Below are positions 1 to 8,469 of a DNA stretch of 64,000 bases, piece after piece. The notes under the pieces were generated by a model. That model did no database searches and was not told the origin of the DNA. It worked only from the letters and a program-made list of their open reading frames with translations. The DNA comes from Bradyrhizobium cosmicum (GTDB taxonomy: Bacteria > Pseudomonadota > Alphaproteobacteria > Rhizobiales > Xanthobacteraceae). Every line of letters begins with the position of its first letter. Within the stretch, counting starts at the first letter, position 1. The position numbers and the translations under genes are program-made. The stretch covers positions 744,001 through 808,000 of the forward strand of contig NZ_CP041656.2 of NCBI RefSeq assembly GCF_007290395.2, given 5' to 3'.

Positions 1-88
1 AGCGTGATCCGGCAAATCTGGCAGGCCGCGGGCCGGATGCATGTGAAATGGCTTACACGCTCGGGGAGAAAACAGCGCCGGTGGGGAG

Positions 89-108
89 GGCCGATTTCGA
101 AATCGGCC
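89..108. terminator. Perfect 20-bp dyad downstream of the radC-family gene
   Basis: The bases form a perfect inverted repeat with 10-bp arms (GGCCGATTTC and its complement) and no loop. It lies about 20 bp beyond the stop codon of the minus-strand RadC-family gene, where a terminator would be expected. No U-rich tract follows on either strand, so it could equally be a protein-binding dyad. Bases 1-88 show no gene I can support. Confidence 0.3.
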
Positions 109-128
109 GAGGCGCTTGTCCGCGTTCT

Positions 129-842
129 CTAGATCAACCGCATCCCGCGCAGGCTCGCGTGCCCGCTCTTGCCGACGATGATGTGGTCGTGCACGGCGAT
201 CCCCAGCGGCTTGGCGATGTCGATGATCGCTTTCGTCATCTGGATGTCGGCCTGCGAGGGCGAGGGATCGCCCGAGGGGTGGTTATGCACCAGGATCAGC
301 GCGGTGGCCGATAGCTCGAGCGCGCGCTTGATCACCTCGCGCGGATAGACCGGGGTGTGGTCGACGGTGCCGGTTTGCTGCACCTCGTCGGCGATCAGCT
401 GGTTGCGCTTGTCGAGGAACAGCAGGCGGAATTGCTCCTTGTCGGCAAACGCCATGCTCGAGCGGCAATAGTCGATCACCTCGTTCCAGGACGACAGCGC
501 GTTGCGGCTGTTGACCTCGCCCTTGGTCACGCGGCTTGCGGCGGCCGCGATCAGCTTGAGCTGGTTGACCGCGGCCTCGCCGACGCCCTCGACCTCGCGC
601 AGGCGCGCGACCGGCGCGTGCACGACTTCGGCGAACGACCCAAAAATCTTGATTAGCGTCTTCGCCAGCGGCTTGGTATCGCGCCGCGGCAGCGCCGGAA
701 ACAACGCCATCTCCAGCAGCTCGTAGTCGCTGAGCGCATCCGCCCCGGCGCTGTAAAATCGCTCGCGCAGCCGTTCGCGATGGCCGTGATAGTGCGGCGT
801 GTCTTCAGGCTTGCTCTTGTGGTTGTCAGGCTTGGCGGGCAT
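129..842 (-). CDS. radC: RadC family JAB/MPN-domain protein
   Basis: This is a 237-residue protein of the RadC family. The N-terminal half carries a helix-hairpin-helix-like segment ([11 protein letters not shown], about residues 84-94). The C-terminal half is a JAB/MPN domain with a complete JAMM metal-binding signature: H186 and H188 in [14 protein letters not shown], then S196 and D199. RadC was named as a DNA repair protein, but that role has been questioned and the biochemical function is unsettled. The length is normal for the family. It sits about 90 bp downstream of map on the same strand, so co-transcription with map is possible. The family call is firm; the function is not. Confidence 0.93.
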   Translation of the reverse strand: MPAKPDNHKSKPEDTPHYHGHRERLRERFYSAGADALSDYELLEMALFPALPRRDTKPLAKTLIKIFGSFAEVVHAPVARLREVEGVGEAAVNQLKLIAAAASRVTKGEVNSRNALSSWNEVIDYCRSSMAFADKEQFRLLFLDKRNQLIADEVQQTGTVDHTPVYPREVIKRALELSATALILVHNHPSGDPSPSQADIQMTKAIIDIAKPLGIAVHDHIIVGKSGHASLRGMRLI

Positions 843-934
843 CGGCCGCCAGCATTGCCAAGGAGCCCCGTTTTTGCAACCGTCAATTGCGGCGGCAAAT
901 CCGGTTCACGTCGGGCCGTTGACCCCGGTGGCAA

Positions 935-1753
935 TCAGCCGATCTGCTTCTCGCCGTGCCGCTCCGACAGCGTGAAGATCTCGACGCCCGTCGCGGTGAC
1001 GCCGACCGAGTGCTCGAACTGCGCAGACAGCGAACGGTCCCGGGTGACGGCGGTCCAGCCGTCCGAGAGGATCTTCACATGCGGCTTGCCGAGATTGATC
1101 ATCGGCTCGATGGTGAAGAACATGCCGGGCTTGAGCTGGACGCCCTCGCCGGGCCGGCCGATATGGATGATGTTCGGCTCGTCGTGGAACATGCGCCCGA
1201 GGCCGTGGCCGCAGAAATCGCGCACCACGCTCATGCCCTGCGGTTCGACGAAGCTCTGGATGGCGTGGCCGATGTCGCCGGTGGTGGCGCCGGGCTTCAC
1301 CGCGGCGATGCCGCGCATCATGGCTTCATACGTCACCTCGATGAGGCGCTCGGCCCTGCGGGCGATCGGGCCGACCGCGTACATCCGGCTGGAATCGCCA
1401 TACCAGCCGTCGACGATGAAGGTGACGTCGATGTTGACGATGTCGCCTTCCTTCAGCGGCCGGTCGCCGGGCATGCCGTGGCAGACCACGTGGTTGAGCG
1501 AGGTGCAGGTCGAGTAGCGATAGCCGCGATACATCAGCGTCGCCGGATAGGCGCCGTGGTCGAAGGCGAAGTCGCGGACGAACTGGTCGATACGTTCGGT
1601 CGGTACGCCCGGCCCGACGATGTCGGTGAGCTCGTCGAGGCACTTGGACACCAGCGCACCGGCCTTGCGCATGCCGGCAAAGGCGCCCGGACCATGCAGC
1701 TTGATCTGTCCGGTCTTGCGCAGGGAGGTATCGGAGGCTTCGACGTAGCTCAT
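935..1753 (-). CDS. map: Type I methionine aminopeptidase
   Basis: This 272-residue enzyme removes the initiator methionine from nascent cytosolic proteins. All five metal ligands of the pita-bread fold are visible: the two Asp in NIDVTFIVDGWYGDSS, the His in GHGLGRMFHDEP, Glu in FTIEPMIN and Glu in QFEHSVGVT. I chose the ATG at 1753 (MSYVEASD), because the longer reading to 1840 adds 29 residues with no family character. The gene lies between the MscS-type channel gene and the RadC-family gene on the same strand. Nothing in the sequence suggests truncation or special regulation. Confidence 0.95.
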   Translation of the reverse strand: MSYVEASDTSLRKTGQIKLHGPGAFAGMRKAGALVSKCLDELTDIVGPGVPTERIDQFVRDFAFDHGAYPATLMYRGYRYSTCTSLNHVVCHGMPGDRPLKEGDIVNIDVTFIVDGWYGDSSRMYAVGPIARRAERLIEVTYEAMMRGIAAVKPGATTGDIGHAIQSFVEPQGMSVVRDFCGHGLGRMFHDEPNIIHIGRPGEGVQLKPGMFFTIEPMINLGKPHVKILSDGWTAVTRDRSLSAQFEHSVGVTATGVEIFTLSERHGEKQIG

Positions 1754-1873
1754 GCGGGGCGGTTTTCTGGGCTCAAATCTCGATGTCGCGGAAAGGCTTG
1801 ATTTCACGTCCCAATCTAATGGTTGCGGGCCTGCATGCAAGCCGAGCTTACTGGCCTGGTAGCCGAAAACGAC

Positions 1874-3190
1874 CTAATTAGGGACTTCTACGGTGGTTTC
1901 GACCGGCAGGGCGCCGCCGCGGATGCGGATTTCACGGACCGGATAGGGAACCCGGATGCCCTCGCGCTTGAAGGAGTCCCACAGCGCCAGCATGACGTCG
2001 CTCTTGACGTTGTCCATGCCGTCGGGATCGGCGATCCAGAAGGTCAGCGAGAACTTCATGCCGGCCTCCGCGAACTCGGTCAGAATGCTGTTCGGCGGCT
2101 TGCCCTTCTGGGCGCGGGGATGGGCCGCTGCGGTCTCGGCGGCGAGCTTGCACACCAGCCTGGGATCGGCGTCGTAATTGGTGCCGAAGGCGATCTTCAC
2201 CAGCGTGTTCTTGTCGGTATAGGTCCAGTTGACGACCTTCTGCGTCACCAGATCCTCGTTCGGTACCAGGAATTCGCGGCCGTCGCCGGCGGCGACGGAA
2301 ATATAGCGCGTCTTCATCGCGCTGATGCGTCCGGTGTTGTCTCCGATGGTGACGAGGTCGCCCGGCTTCACCGATTTGTCCGCCAGGAGGATGATGCCCG
2401 AGATGAAATTGGCGACGATCTTCTGCAGGCCGATACCGATGCCGACGCCGACCGCTCCGGAGAACACCGCGAGCGCCGAGAGGTCGATGCCGACCGCGCC
2501 GAGCGCAATGACGATTGCGACGGTCAGAAGTCCGATGCGGATGATCTTGACCAGCAGCACCTGCACCGACGGCGTCAGGTCGCTGGTCGCGTTGATCCGG
2601 CTTTCGGCGAAATTGCTGGCGATGTTGGTGAGCCAGAGCGCGATCAGCAGCAGCGCGCCCGCCTTGATCACCAGCAGCGGCGTCAGCCTGAGGCCACCGA
2701 GCACGATCGCGACGGAGTCGAGCAGGTCGACCGTCGAATCGAGCTGGCCGAGGATGGACAGCGCCGCCACGAACCAGGCGGTGATCGACACCAGCCTGAC
2801 GATGAAGGCGTTGCGCAGCACCGAGGTCACCAGCCGGATCGCGAGCCAGGCGAAGCCCAGCTTGGCCGCGACCATCAGGAGATAGGAGCGGCTCGGCCAG
2901 GTCGCATGGTACATCACCACGCGGGAGACGATCACGAGCAGGGTGAACACCGCCGTCGACGCGCTGGCGACCATGACACGGGCAAAGTGCCGGAGCGGCA
3001 GCGGCAGGCGCATCGCCAGCGAGGTCATGTCGACGCGGCTGCGAATGGTGGCTTCCGCGGCATAGGCGATGCCGGCCGCGGCCAACATCAGGCCGAATTG
3101 CAGGTAGAACCACGGTGAGGAGATTTCCGCCCCGACGCTGCGTGCGGTGGTCTGCACGAACTCCATGAAGTCTTTGAGGTCCATGTCCAT
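1874..3190 (-). CDS. MscS-family mechanosensitive ion channel
   Basis: A 438-residue inner-membrane protein of the small-conductance mechanosensitive channel family, which releases solutes on hypo-osmotic shock. The N-terminal half has about five hydrophobic segments. It is followed by the pore-lining helix region rich in Gly and Ala (SGAVGVGIGIGLQKI) and the beta-domain (KSVKPGDLVTIGDNTG), both typical of MscS. The C-terminal cytoplasmic alpha/beta domain runs to the end. The extra N-terminal helices make it longer than E. coli MscS (286 aa) and closer to the YbdG/YnaI group. I chose the ATG at 3190 (MDMDLKDF). The longer reading to 3283 adds a poorly hydrophobic Arg-rich stretch. Confidence 0.9.
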   Translation of the reverse strand: MDMDLKDFMEFVQTTARSVGAEISSPWFYLQFGLMLAAAGIAYAAEATIRSRVDMTSLAMRLPLPLRHFARVMVASASTAVFTLLVIVSRVVMYHATWPSRSYLLMVAAKLGFAWLAIRLVTSVLRNAFIVRLVSITAWFVAALSILGQLDSTVDLLDSVAIVLGGLRLTPLLVIKAGALLLIALWLTNIASNFAESRINATSDLTPSVQVLLVKIIRIGLLTVAIVIALGAVGIDLSALAVFSGAVGVGIGIGLQKIVANFISGIILLADKSVKPGDLVTIGDNTGRISAMKTRYISVAAGDGREFLVPNEDLVTQKVVNWTYTDKNTLVKIAFGTNYDADPRLVCKLAAETAAAHPRAQKGKPPNSILTEFAEAGMKFSLTFWIADPDGMDNVKSDVMLALWDSFKREGIRVPYPVREIRIRGGALPVETTVEVPN

Positions 3191-3402
3191 AGGTCTCGTC
3201 GGAAGGCGGGGGCGGAAGGATTTGATTCGATGGCGCCGCAGAATCCCACAAAGGCGGCAGCGCGGCGATTGATACACCGCCAAGTGAAGCGCGTTAAGGC
3301 CGCAAAATACGGCCAGATGGCCGCGAGCGGGAGAAAATGGGTTGGCGCGCCGGGGCTGCGACGATAAGGATGCAAATCCAGCAATTCGTACCCGGAAGGT
3401 GA

Positions 3403-5196
3403 ATGGCCTCCCTCGACTCTGTCAGCCTCGCCATATTGCTCGGTGCCGTCCTCGTGATGGCCGGTATCCTGTCGAGCCTGCTTGCGCTGCGCTTCGGCGC
3501 GCCCTTGCTGCTCGTCTTTCTTGCGGTCGGCATGCTCGCCGGTGATTCCGGCCCCGGGCAGCTCCAGTTCGACGACGTCCGCACCACCTATCTGGTCGGC
3601 TCCGTCGCGCTCGCCCTGATCCTGTTCGACGGCGGCCTGAAGACGCGCTTTGCCAGCATCCGCACCGTGCTCGCGCCGTCCGTGGTGCTCGCGACCGTCG
3701 GCGTGCTGCTGACCGCGCTGATCACGGCGCCGTTCGCCAAATACGCGCTCGACCTCAACTGGACGGAGTCGCTGCTGGTCGGCGCCGTGGTGGCCTCAAC
3801 CGACGCGGCCGCGGTGTTCCTGCTGGTGCACACCCAGGGCCTGCGCCTGCGCCCGCGCGTCGGTGCGACGCTGGAGGCCGAGTCCGGCACCAACGATCCC
3901 TTCGCGATCTTCCTCACCCTGATGCTGGTCGAATACATCTCGCTGGGATCGAGCTCGGCCGGCCATGTGGCGATGGAGTTCATCCAGGAGGCGGTGCTCG
4001 GCGCTGCCGTCGGCTTCCTCGGCGGACGCCTCGTCGTCATCGCACTCAACAAGGTCGCGTTGCCGCAGGGCCTGCATGCGCCGTTCGTGACCACCGCGGC
4101 GCTCGTCATTTTCGGCGGCTCGCAGATCATGCACGCCTCCGGCTTCCTCGCGGTCTATCTCGCCGGCATCATCATCGGCAACCGGCCGACCCGCGCGCAT
4201 AATTCAGTGGTGGCGTTCCTCGACGCCGCGACCTGGCTCGCGCAGATCGTGATGTTCGTGCTGCTCGGCCTGCTGGTCTCGCCGAGCCGGCTTGGTTCAA
4301 GCGTGCTGCCGGCGGTCGGGGTCGCGTTCGTGCTGATGCTGGTCGCGCGGCCGATCGCGGTGTTCGTGTGCCTGGCGCCGTTCCGCTTCAACTGGCGCGA
4401 GAAAATCTTCATCGCCTGGACCGGCCTGCGCGGTGCCGTCGCGATCTTCCTGGCCTCGATCCCGATGCTGGTCGGGCTGTCGAAGGCCTATCTCTATTTC
4501 GACGTCGCCTTCGTCGTCGTCATCATCTCGCTGCTGCTGCAAGGCTGGACCCTGGCGCCCGCCGCGCGCAAGCTGCACGTCGCGCTGCCGCGCGCCGAGC
4601 GCGGCCCGCGGCGTGTCGAGCTGGATCTGCCGGGCCAGCTCGAGCAGCAACTGGTGGGCTATCCGGTGCGCGCAAAGAGCCTGTATTTCCGCCGCGGCCT
4701 GATCCCGTCCTGGTCTAAGCCGACGCTGGTGATCCGCAACGAGAACATCCTGACGCCCGTGGAAGCCGATCCGATCGCGCCGGGCGATTACATCTATCTG
4801 CTGGCCCCGCCGGAGAAGGCCGAATCGCTCGACCGCTTCTTCGTCGACATGCAGCCGAGCTCGACGCCTGATCCGCATCTGCTCGGCGACTTCATGGTGT
4901 CCGCCGAGCACACGCTGGCCGAGCTCGCCGAGATCTACGGCGTGAAGGTAAGCGATGACGAAAGCAAGCTGACCCTGGCCGACTATTTCGACGTCCATCT
5001 CGACCGCGCGCCGAAAGAGGGCGCTGAGCTGGCGCTGGGCGAGATCGTCCTGGTCGCACGCAGCATCTCCGGCGGCCGCGTCAGCGTCGTCGGTCTGCGT
5101 CTGCCCGAGGACGAGGAAACGCCTGCGCCGCTGACGCGAAGGCAGGAGCTGCGGAGGAAGCTTGCGGACCTGTGGACGTCGGTCGCGGGGGTTTAG
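3403..5196 (+). CDS. CPA1-family K+/H+ antiporter with RCK_C and CorC-type C-terminal domains
   Basis: A 597-residue antiporter of the NhaP2/CvrA type, which exchanges K+ (or Na+) for protons across the inner membrane. Residues 1 to about 400 hold around 12 membrane segments, with the acidic transport-site motif VVASTDAAAVF and the conserved FLLVHTQGLRLRPRVGATLE region preceding the ESGTNDP motif. The soluble tail begins with a TrkA-C (RCK_C) domain (LEQQLVGYPV to IYLLAPPEKAE) and ends with a CorC/HlyC-like domain (about 490-580). This layout matches K+/H+ antiporter NhaP2, with a regulatory tail. It is monocistronic: the mod genes that follow run the other way. Confidence 0.92.
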   Translation: MASLDSVSLAILLGAVLVMAGILSSLLALRFGAPLLLVFLAVGMLAGDSGPGQLQFDDVRTTYLVGSVALALILFDGGLKTRFASIRTVLAPSVVLATVGVLLTALITAPFAKYALDLNWTESLLVGAVVASTDAAAVFLLVHTQGLRLRPRVGATLEAESGTNDPFAIFLTLMLVEYISLGSSSAGHVAMEFIQEAVLGAAVGFLGGRLVVIALNKVALPQGLHAPFVTTAALVIFGGSQIMHASGFLAVYLAGIIIGNRPTRAHNSVVAFLDAATWLAQIVMFVLLGLLVSPSRLGSSVLPAVGVAFVLMLVARPIAVFVCLAPFRFNWREKIFIAWTGLRGAVAIFLASIPMLVGLSKAYLYFDVAFVVVIISLLLQGWTLAPAARKLHVALPRAERGPRRVELDLPGQLEQQLVGYPVRAKSLYFRRGLIPSWSKPTLVIRNENILTPVEADPIAPGDYIYLLAPPEKAESLDRFFVDMQPSSTPDPHLLGDFMVSAEHTLAELAEIYGVKVSDDESKLTLADYFDVHLDRAPKEGAELALGEIVLVARSISGGRVSVVGLRLPEDEETPAPLTRRQELRRKLADLWTSVAGV

Positions 5197-5245
5197 GTGC
5201 CGCGCAACCCGCATTGAGTTTGGCGGGATGGGCCACGGGCCTTTC

Positions 5246-5908
5246 TCACGGCAGCACCTTCACCCCGCCGAACGACGTCACGCGGCCCTGCTTCAGCATC
5301 ACGATCTGCGTCGCGAGCTGGCGCAGCTCGGCGACGTCGTGGCTGACATAGACCATCGGGATGTTGGCCTCGTCGCGCAGCCGCACCAGATAGGGCAGGA
5401 TCTCGAGCTTGCGGGCCTCGTCGAGCGCGCCGAGCGGCTCGTCGAGCAGCAGCAGGCGCGGCTTTGACAGCAGCGCGCGGCCGAGCGCGACGCGCTGGCG
5501 CTCGCCCCCGGAGAGTTTTCCGGGGCGGCGATCGAGCAGGGCGCCGATGTCGAGCAGGTCGATGATGCGCTTGTGCTGGGCCGGATCGGGCGCGAGGCCG
5601 TTCATCCGCCGTCCATAGTCGAGATTCTGCGCGACGTTGAGATGCGGAAACAGCCGCGCATCCTGGAACACATAGCCGATGCGGCGGCGATAAGTGGGCA
5701 CATGGATGCCGGCCGCGGTGTCGTCGACGGTCTCGCCGTCGATCACGATGGTGCCACGATCGGGCCGCAGCAGCCCGGCGATCATGTTGACCAGCGAACT
5801 CTTGCCCGCGCCCGACGCGCCGAACAGGCCGATGACGCGGCCTTCGCTGGTGAAGGATGCGGAGAGCGAGAATTCGCCAAGCTGTTTTTCGACGTCGACC
5901 CGCAGCAT
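5246..5908 (-). CDS. modC: Molybdate ABC transporter ATP-binding protein, short form without TOBE domain
   Basis: This is the ATPase of the molybdate importer. It shows Walker A (GASGAGKSS), Q-loop (GYVFQDARLFPH), the ABC signature (LSGGERQRVALGRAL), Walker B (LLLLDEPLGALD) and the switch His (VSHD). The product from the ATG at 5908 is 220 residues and stops right after the nucleotide-binding domain. Canonical ModC proteins are near 350 residues and carry a C-terminal TOBE (Mop) molybdate-binding domain, which is absent here. The gene starts 2 bp after the modB stop, so it is translationally linked to modB. The identity as ModC rests on the ModA/ModB context. Confidence 0.9.
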   Translation of the reverse strand: MLRVDVEKQLGEFSLSASFTSEGRVIGLFGASGAGKSSLVNMIAGLLRPDRGTIVIDGETVDDTAAGIHVPTYRRRIGYVFQDARLFPHLNVAQNLDYGRRMNGLAPDPAQHKRIIDLLDIGALLDRRPGKLSGGERQRVALGRALLSKPRLLLLDEPLGALDEARKLEILPYLVRLRDEANIPMVYVSHDVAELRQLATQIVMLKQGRVTSFGGVKVLP

Positions 5909-5910
5909 GA

Positions 5911-6606
5911 TCAGTTCCCGTGCAGGCGCTGCGTCGCGCGGCGGGCGAACCATTCGGCGGCGATCAATGCGCCCAGCGCCAGGACGATCGAGACGATCAC
6001 GAGCCGGCCCGCTGCCGTGTCACCGTCCGGCGTCTGGATCAGCGAATAGATCGCGGACGAAATCGTCTGGGTTTCGCCGGGAATGTTCGAGACGAATGTG
6101 ATGGTCGCGCCGAACTCGCCGATCGCCTTGGCAAAGCCGAGCACCATGCCGGCGAGCACGCCCGGCAGCGCCAGCGGCAGCGTCACCGTGAAGAACACCT
6201 TCCACGGTGCTGCGCCCAGCGTCTCGGCTGCCTGCTCGAGCCGGCGGTCGATCGCCTCGATCGAGAGCCGCATCGGGCGCACCAGCAGCGGAAACGACAT
6301 CACGCCGCAGGCGAGCGCTGCACCGGTCCATCGGAAGGAGAAGACGATGCCGAGATAGTCGGCGAGGAAGCCGCCGACGAGGCCCTTGCGGCCGAAGGTG
6401 AGGAGCAGGAGATAGCCGGTGACGACAGGCGGCAGCACCAGCGGCAGATGCACCACCGCGTCGAGAAATGATTTGCCCCAGAAATCGCGACGCGCAAGCA
6501 GCCACGCCAGCGCAATGCCGAACGGCGTTGCCACCAGCGTTGCGATCACGGCGACCCTGAGCGAGAGCAGGATCGCCGTCCATTCGGCGGGAGAGATGTC
6601 GAGCAC
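5911..6606 (-). CDS. modB: Molybdate ABC transporter permease
   Basis: A 231-residue inner-membrane permease of the molybdate importer. It has five or six hydrophobic segments and the permease EAA-type loop that contacts the ATPase (EAIDRRLEQAAETLGAAPWK, followed by the characteristic FFTVTLPLALPGVLAG). The start is a GTG at 6606, 19 bp after the modA stop; no in-frame ATG fits better. It lies in a modA-modB-modC operon on the minus strand. No ModE regulator gene is visible in the window. Confidence 0.93.
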   Translation of the reverse strand: MLDISPAEWTAILLSLRVAVIATLVATPFGIALAWLLARRDFWGKSFLDAVVHLPLVLPPVVTGYLLLLTFGRKGLVGGFLADYLGIVFSFRWTGAALACGVMSFPLLVRPMRLSIEAIDRRLEQAAETLGAAPWKVFFTVTLPLALPGVLAGMVLGFAKAIGEFGATITFVSNIPGETQTISSAIYSLIQTPDGDTAAGRLVIVSIVLALGALIAAEWFARRATQRLHGN

Positions 6607-6625
6607 GAAAATCAGGTCGCAAAAC

Positions 6626-7408
6626 TCAGGTGGTCGGGCTGACCAGGAACTTGAAACCGTATTTTTCCAGGATGGTCTTGGCGGCGGTCGAGCGCAGGAA
6701 GGCGAGATAGTCGCTGGTCCAGGGTTTTGCGGTCGTGGTCGCGGCGACCGGATAGATGATCGCGGGATGCGAGTCGGCCGGGAAGGTGCCGACGATCTTC
6801 ACGCCGGGCTCGACCTTGGCGTCGGTGGAATAGACGATGCCGAGGTTGGCTTCGCCGCGCGCCACCAGCGTCAGCGCGGCGCGCACGCTCTCGGCCATCG
6901 CGAATTTCGGCTCGGCAGCCTGCCAGGCGCCCAGCTTCTCCAGCGCCGCCTTCGCATACTTTCCTACCGGCACCGACTTGACGTCGCCGGTCGCGATCCT
7001 GCCGTCACCGGCGAGTTTTGCGAGATCGAAGCCCTGCGCGATGGTGACGTTGTCGAGCTTGGAATCCTTCGGGGCGATCAGCACGATGCTGTTGCCGAGC
7101 AAATTGACCCGGGTCGGCTCGTTGATGGTCTTCTTGGCTGTCGCGTAATCCATCCAGTCGGTATCGGCCGAGACGAACACGTCGGCCGGTGCGCCCTGCT
7201 CGATCTGCTTGGCGAGCACGGAGCTTGCGGCATAGCTGACGCTGAACTTGACGCCGGTTTTGACCGTATAGGCGGCGTCGATCTCGTCGAGCGCGTTCTT
7301 CATCGAGGCTGCCGCGAACACGGTGATGGTCTTGTCCTGTGCGGCGGCAGGCGACACGGCCGCGAGCAGAACGACGAAGGCGGAGAAAAGTACGGAAAGG
7401 CGGGACAT
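6626..7408 (-). CDS. modA: Molybdate ABC transporter periplasmic binding protein
   Basis: The 260-residue periplasmic molybdate-binding protein. Residues 1-23 form a Sec signal peptide ending AAVSPAAAQ. The mature protein begins with the family signature ITVFAAASMKNALDEI, in which the Ser of AAAS contacts the oxyanion, and later shows GAPADVFVSADTDWMD and VARGEANLGIVYSTDA. It is the first gene of the modABC operon. The 228 bp upstream contain a short tandem repeat but no ModE palindrome that I can recognise. Confidence 0.94.
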   Translation of the reverse strand: MSRLSVLFSAFVVLLAAVSPAAAQDKTITVFAAASMKNALDEIDAAYTVKTGVKFSVSYAASSVLAKQIEQGAPADVFVSADTDWMDYATAKKTINEPTRVNLLGNSIVLIAPKDSKLDNVTIAQGFDLAKLAGDGRIATGDVKSVPVGKYAKAALEKLGAWQAAEPKFAMAESVRAALTLVARGEANLGIVYSTDAKVEPGVKIVGTFPADSHPAIIYPVAATTTAKPWTSDYLAFLRSTAAKTILEKYGFKFLVSPTT

Positions 7409-7566
7409 CGGGGCGCTCCATGCGCGCGTGTGCGCGCCAATAGGGCACGCAAGACGGCGTTGGTTGAGTAAGGTTCGCGATCGGCGGACGCGCTGTTCCG
7501 GGAAGCCCGATGGACTTACGGTCCCTCAGGATGTCGCTGGGCGTGACCATAACAGGCTGGCGGAAC

Positions 7567-7623
7567 AGGTCAAAGCCGACCTTCGAGGTCAAAGCTGACC
7601 TTTGAGGTCAAAGCCGAGCTTTC
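7567..7623. repeat. Three tandem 19-bp repeats containing an AGGTCA/TGACCT dyad
   Basis: Three head-to-tail copies of a 19-bp unit start at 7567, 7586 and 7605. Each opens with AGGTCAAAGC and differs from the others at one to three positions. The middle copy contains AGGTCA-AAGC-TGACCT, an inverted repeat. The array lies just past the stop of the 167-aa exported protein and about 160 bp upstream of modA. It may be a regulatory site for modA, a transcript 3' end, or an expanded repeat of no function. Confidence 0.6.
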
Positions 7624-7636
7624 GCCCGCTCCCTGC

Positions 7637-8140
7637 CTATTCGCCCGGCAGGATCGCGATCGAGACGAGATTGTCCCCGGCGCCGCTGATCTGGAGCACG
7701 AAGGGCTGGGCCGACAGCTGGTATTTCATGGTCTTGCGGATGCCGTCGCAGTCGGTGGCGCCGCTGAAGGCCACCGGCTTGAGGACATGGCCGTCCTGGA
7801 CCACGTCGACCCAGGCCCCGCCGGACAGGCTGATCGTATAGAGCCCGGCCTTCGCGGTCCTGACGCTGATGAAACCGGCAAAGGTGCCATCCTTCGGCGC
7901 CCGTTCGGGCGGTGTCGGCAGTTTTGCCTCCGTGGTCGCGACCAGCCCCAACGTGATCGCCGACGACGGCATCGCGGCCTGTTCGCTCCCCGACGCGAGC
8001 CTGGCACGATCCGGCGCAGTGAGCGCGGCGCGCTCGCGCGCGATCGGCCATTTGAACTTGTCGCAGCCGCTGGGCTCTTCGGCGGCGAGAGCGGAGGTGA
8101 CGCCGAGCGAGAGCGCGGCGAGGATGGCGAGGGCGCGCAT
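7637..8140 (-). CDS. Exported protein of unknown function (167 aa)
   Basis: I do not recognise this family. The product from the ATG at 8140 has a clear Sec signal peptide (MRALAILAALSLGVTSALAA) followed by a mature domain of about 147 residues with two Cys and a beta-rich look. The last third alternates hydrophobic and polar residues (AGLYTISLSGGAWVDVVQDG; LSAQPFVLQISGAGDNLVSI). This suggests a periplasmic beta-sandwich. It lies upstream of modA on the same strand, but 228 bp and a tandem repeat separate them, so an operon link is doubtful. An ATG 4 codons further upstream is also possible. Confidence 0.75.
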   Translation of the reverse strand: MRALAILAALSLGVTSALAAEEPSGCDKFKWPIARERAALTAPDRARLASGSEQAAMPSSAITLGLVATTEAKLPTPPERAPKDGTFAGFISVRTAKAGLYTISLSGGAWVDVVQDGHVLKPVAFSGATDCDGIRKTMKYQLSAQPFVLQISGAGDNLVSIAILPGE

Positions 8141-8290
8141 GTCAAATCCCATCGTTGGCCGCGCTGTGAATGCGGGGCTTGCGGTTAGGTATGAAGAGCG
8201 GGATGCGCGTCCCGGGATGCCACGGACTTACGGCACGGCGGCGAGGACGATCCTAGCGCATTCCGCGGGATAGGAGCCAGTAATGACTCT

Positions 8291-8433
8291 GTCATCCCGG
8301 GGCGCACGCAGCGCGAGCCCGGGATCCATAACCACGGGGAGGAATTTGGCGAAGACTCTGAGTTACTGGCTCGCGCCACAACCACTCCCGGTGGCTATGG
8401 ATCCCGGGCTCGCTGCGCGCCCCGGGACGACAG
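8291..8433. repeat. Inverted intergenic repeat with ~43-bp arms
   Basis: The left arm (8291-8335) and right arm (8391-8433) are near-perfect reverse complements built around CCCGGGATCC and GGATCCCGGG, separated by about 55 bp. The composition and layout resemble the palindromic intergenic repeats scattered through Bradyrhizobium and Rhodopseudomonas chromosomes. It fills most of the 329-bp gap between the exported protein gene and mepA. I see no gene in the rest of that gap. Confidence 0.8.
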
Positions 8434-8469
8434 CGAGTGATGAGGCGGCAGCTTGCCCTAAAGCACACC

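Noticed and set aside
1..132. Open frame from the window edge to a TAG at 130, plus strand
   Set aside because: It could be the 3' end of a gene, but 43 codons show no family pattern and overlap the RadC-family gene end. Not enough to call.
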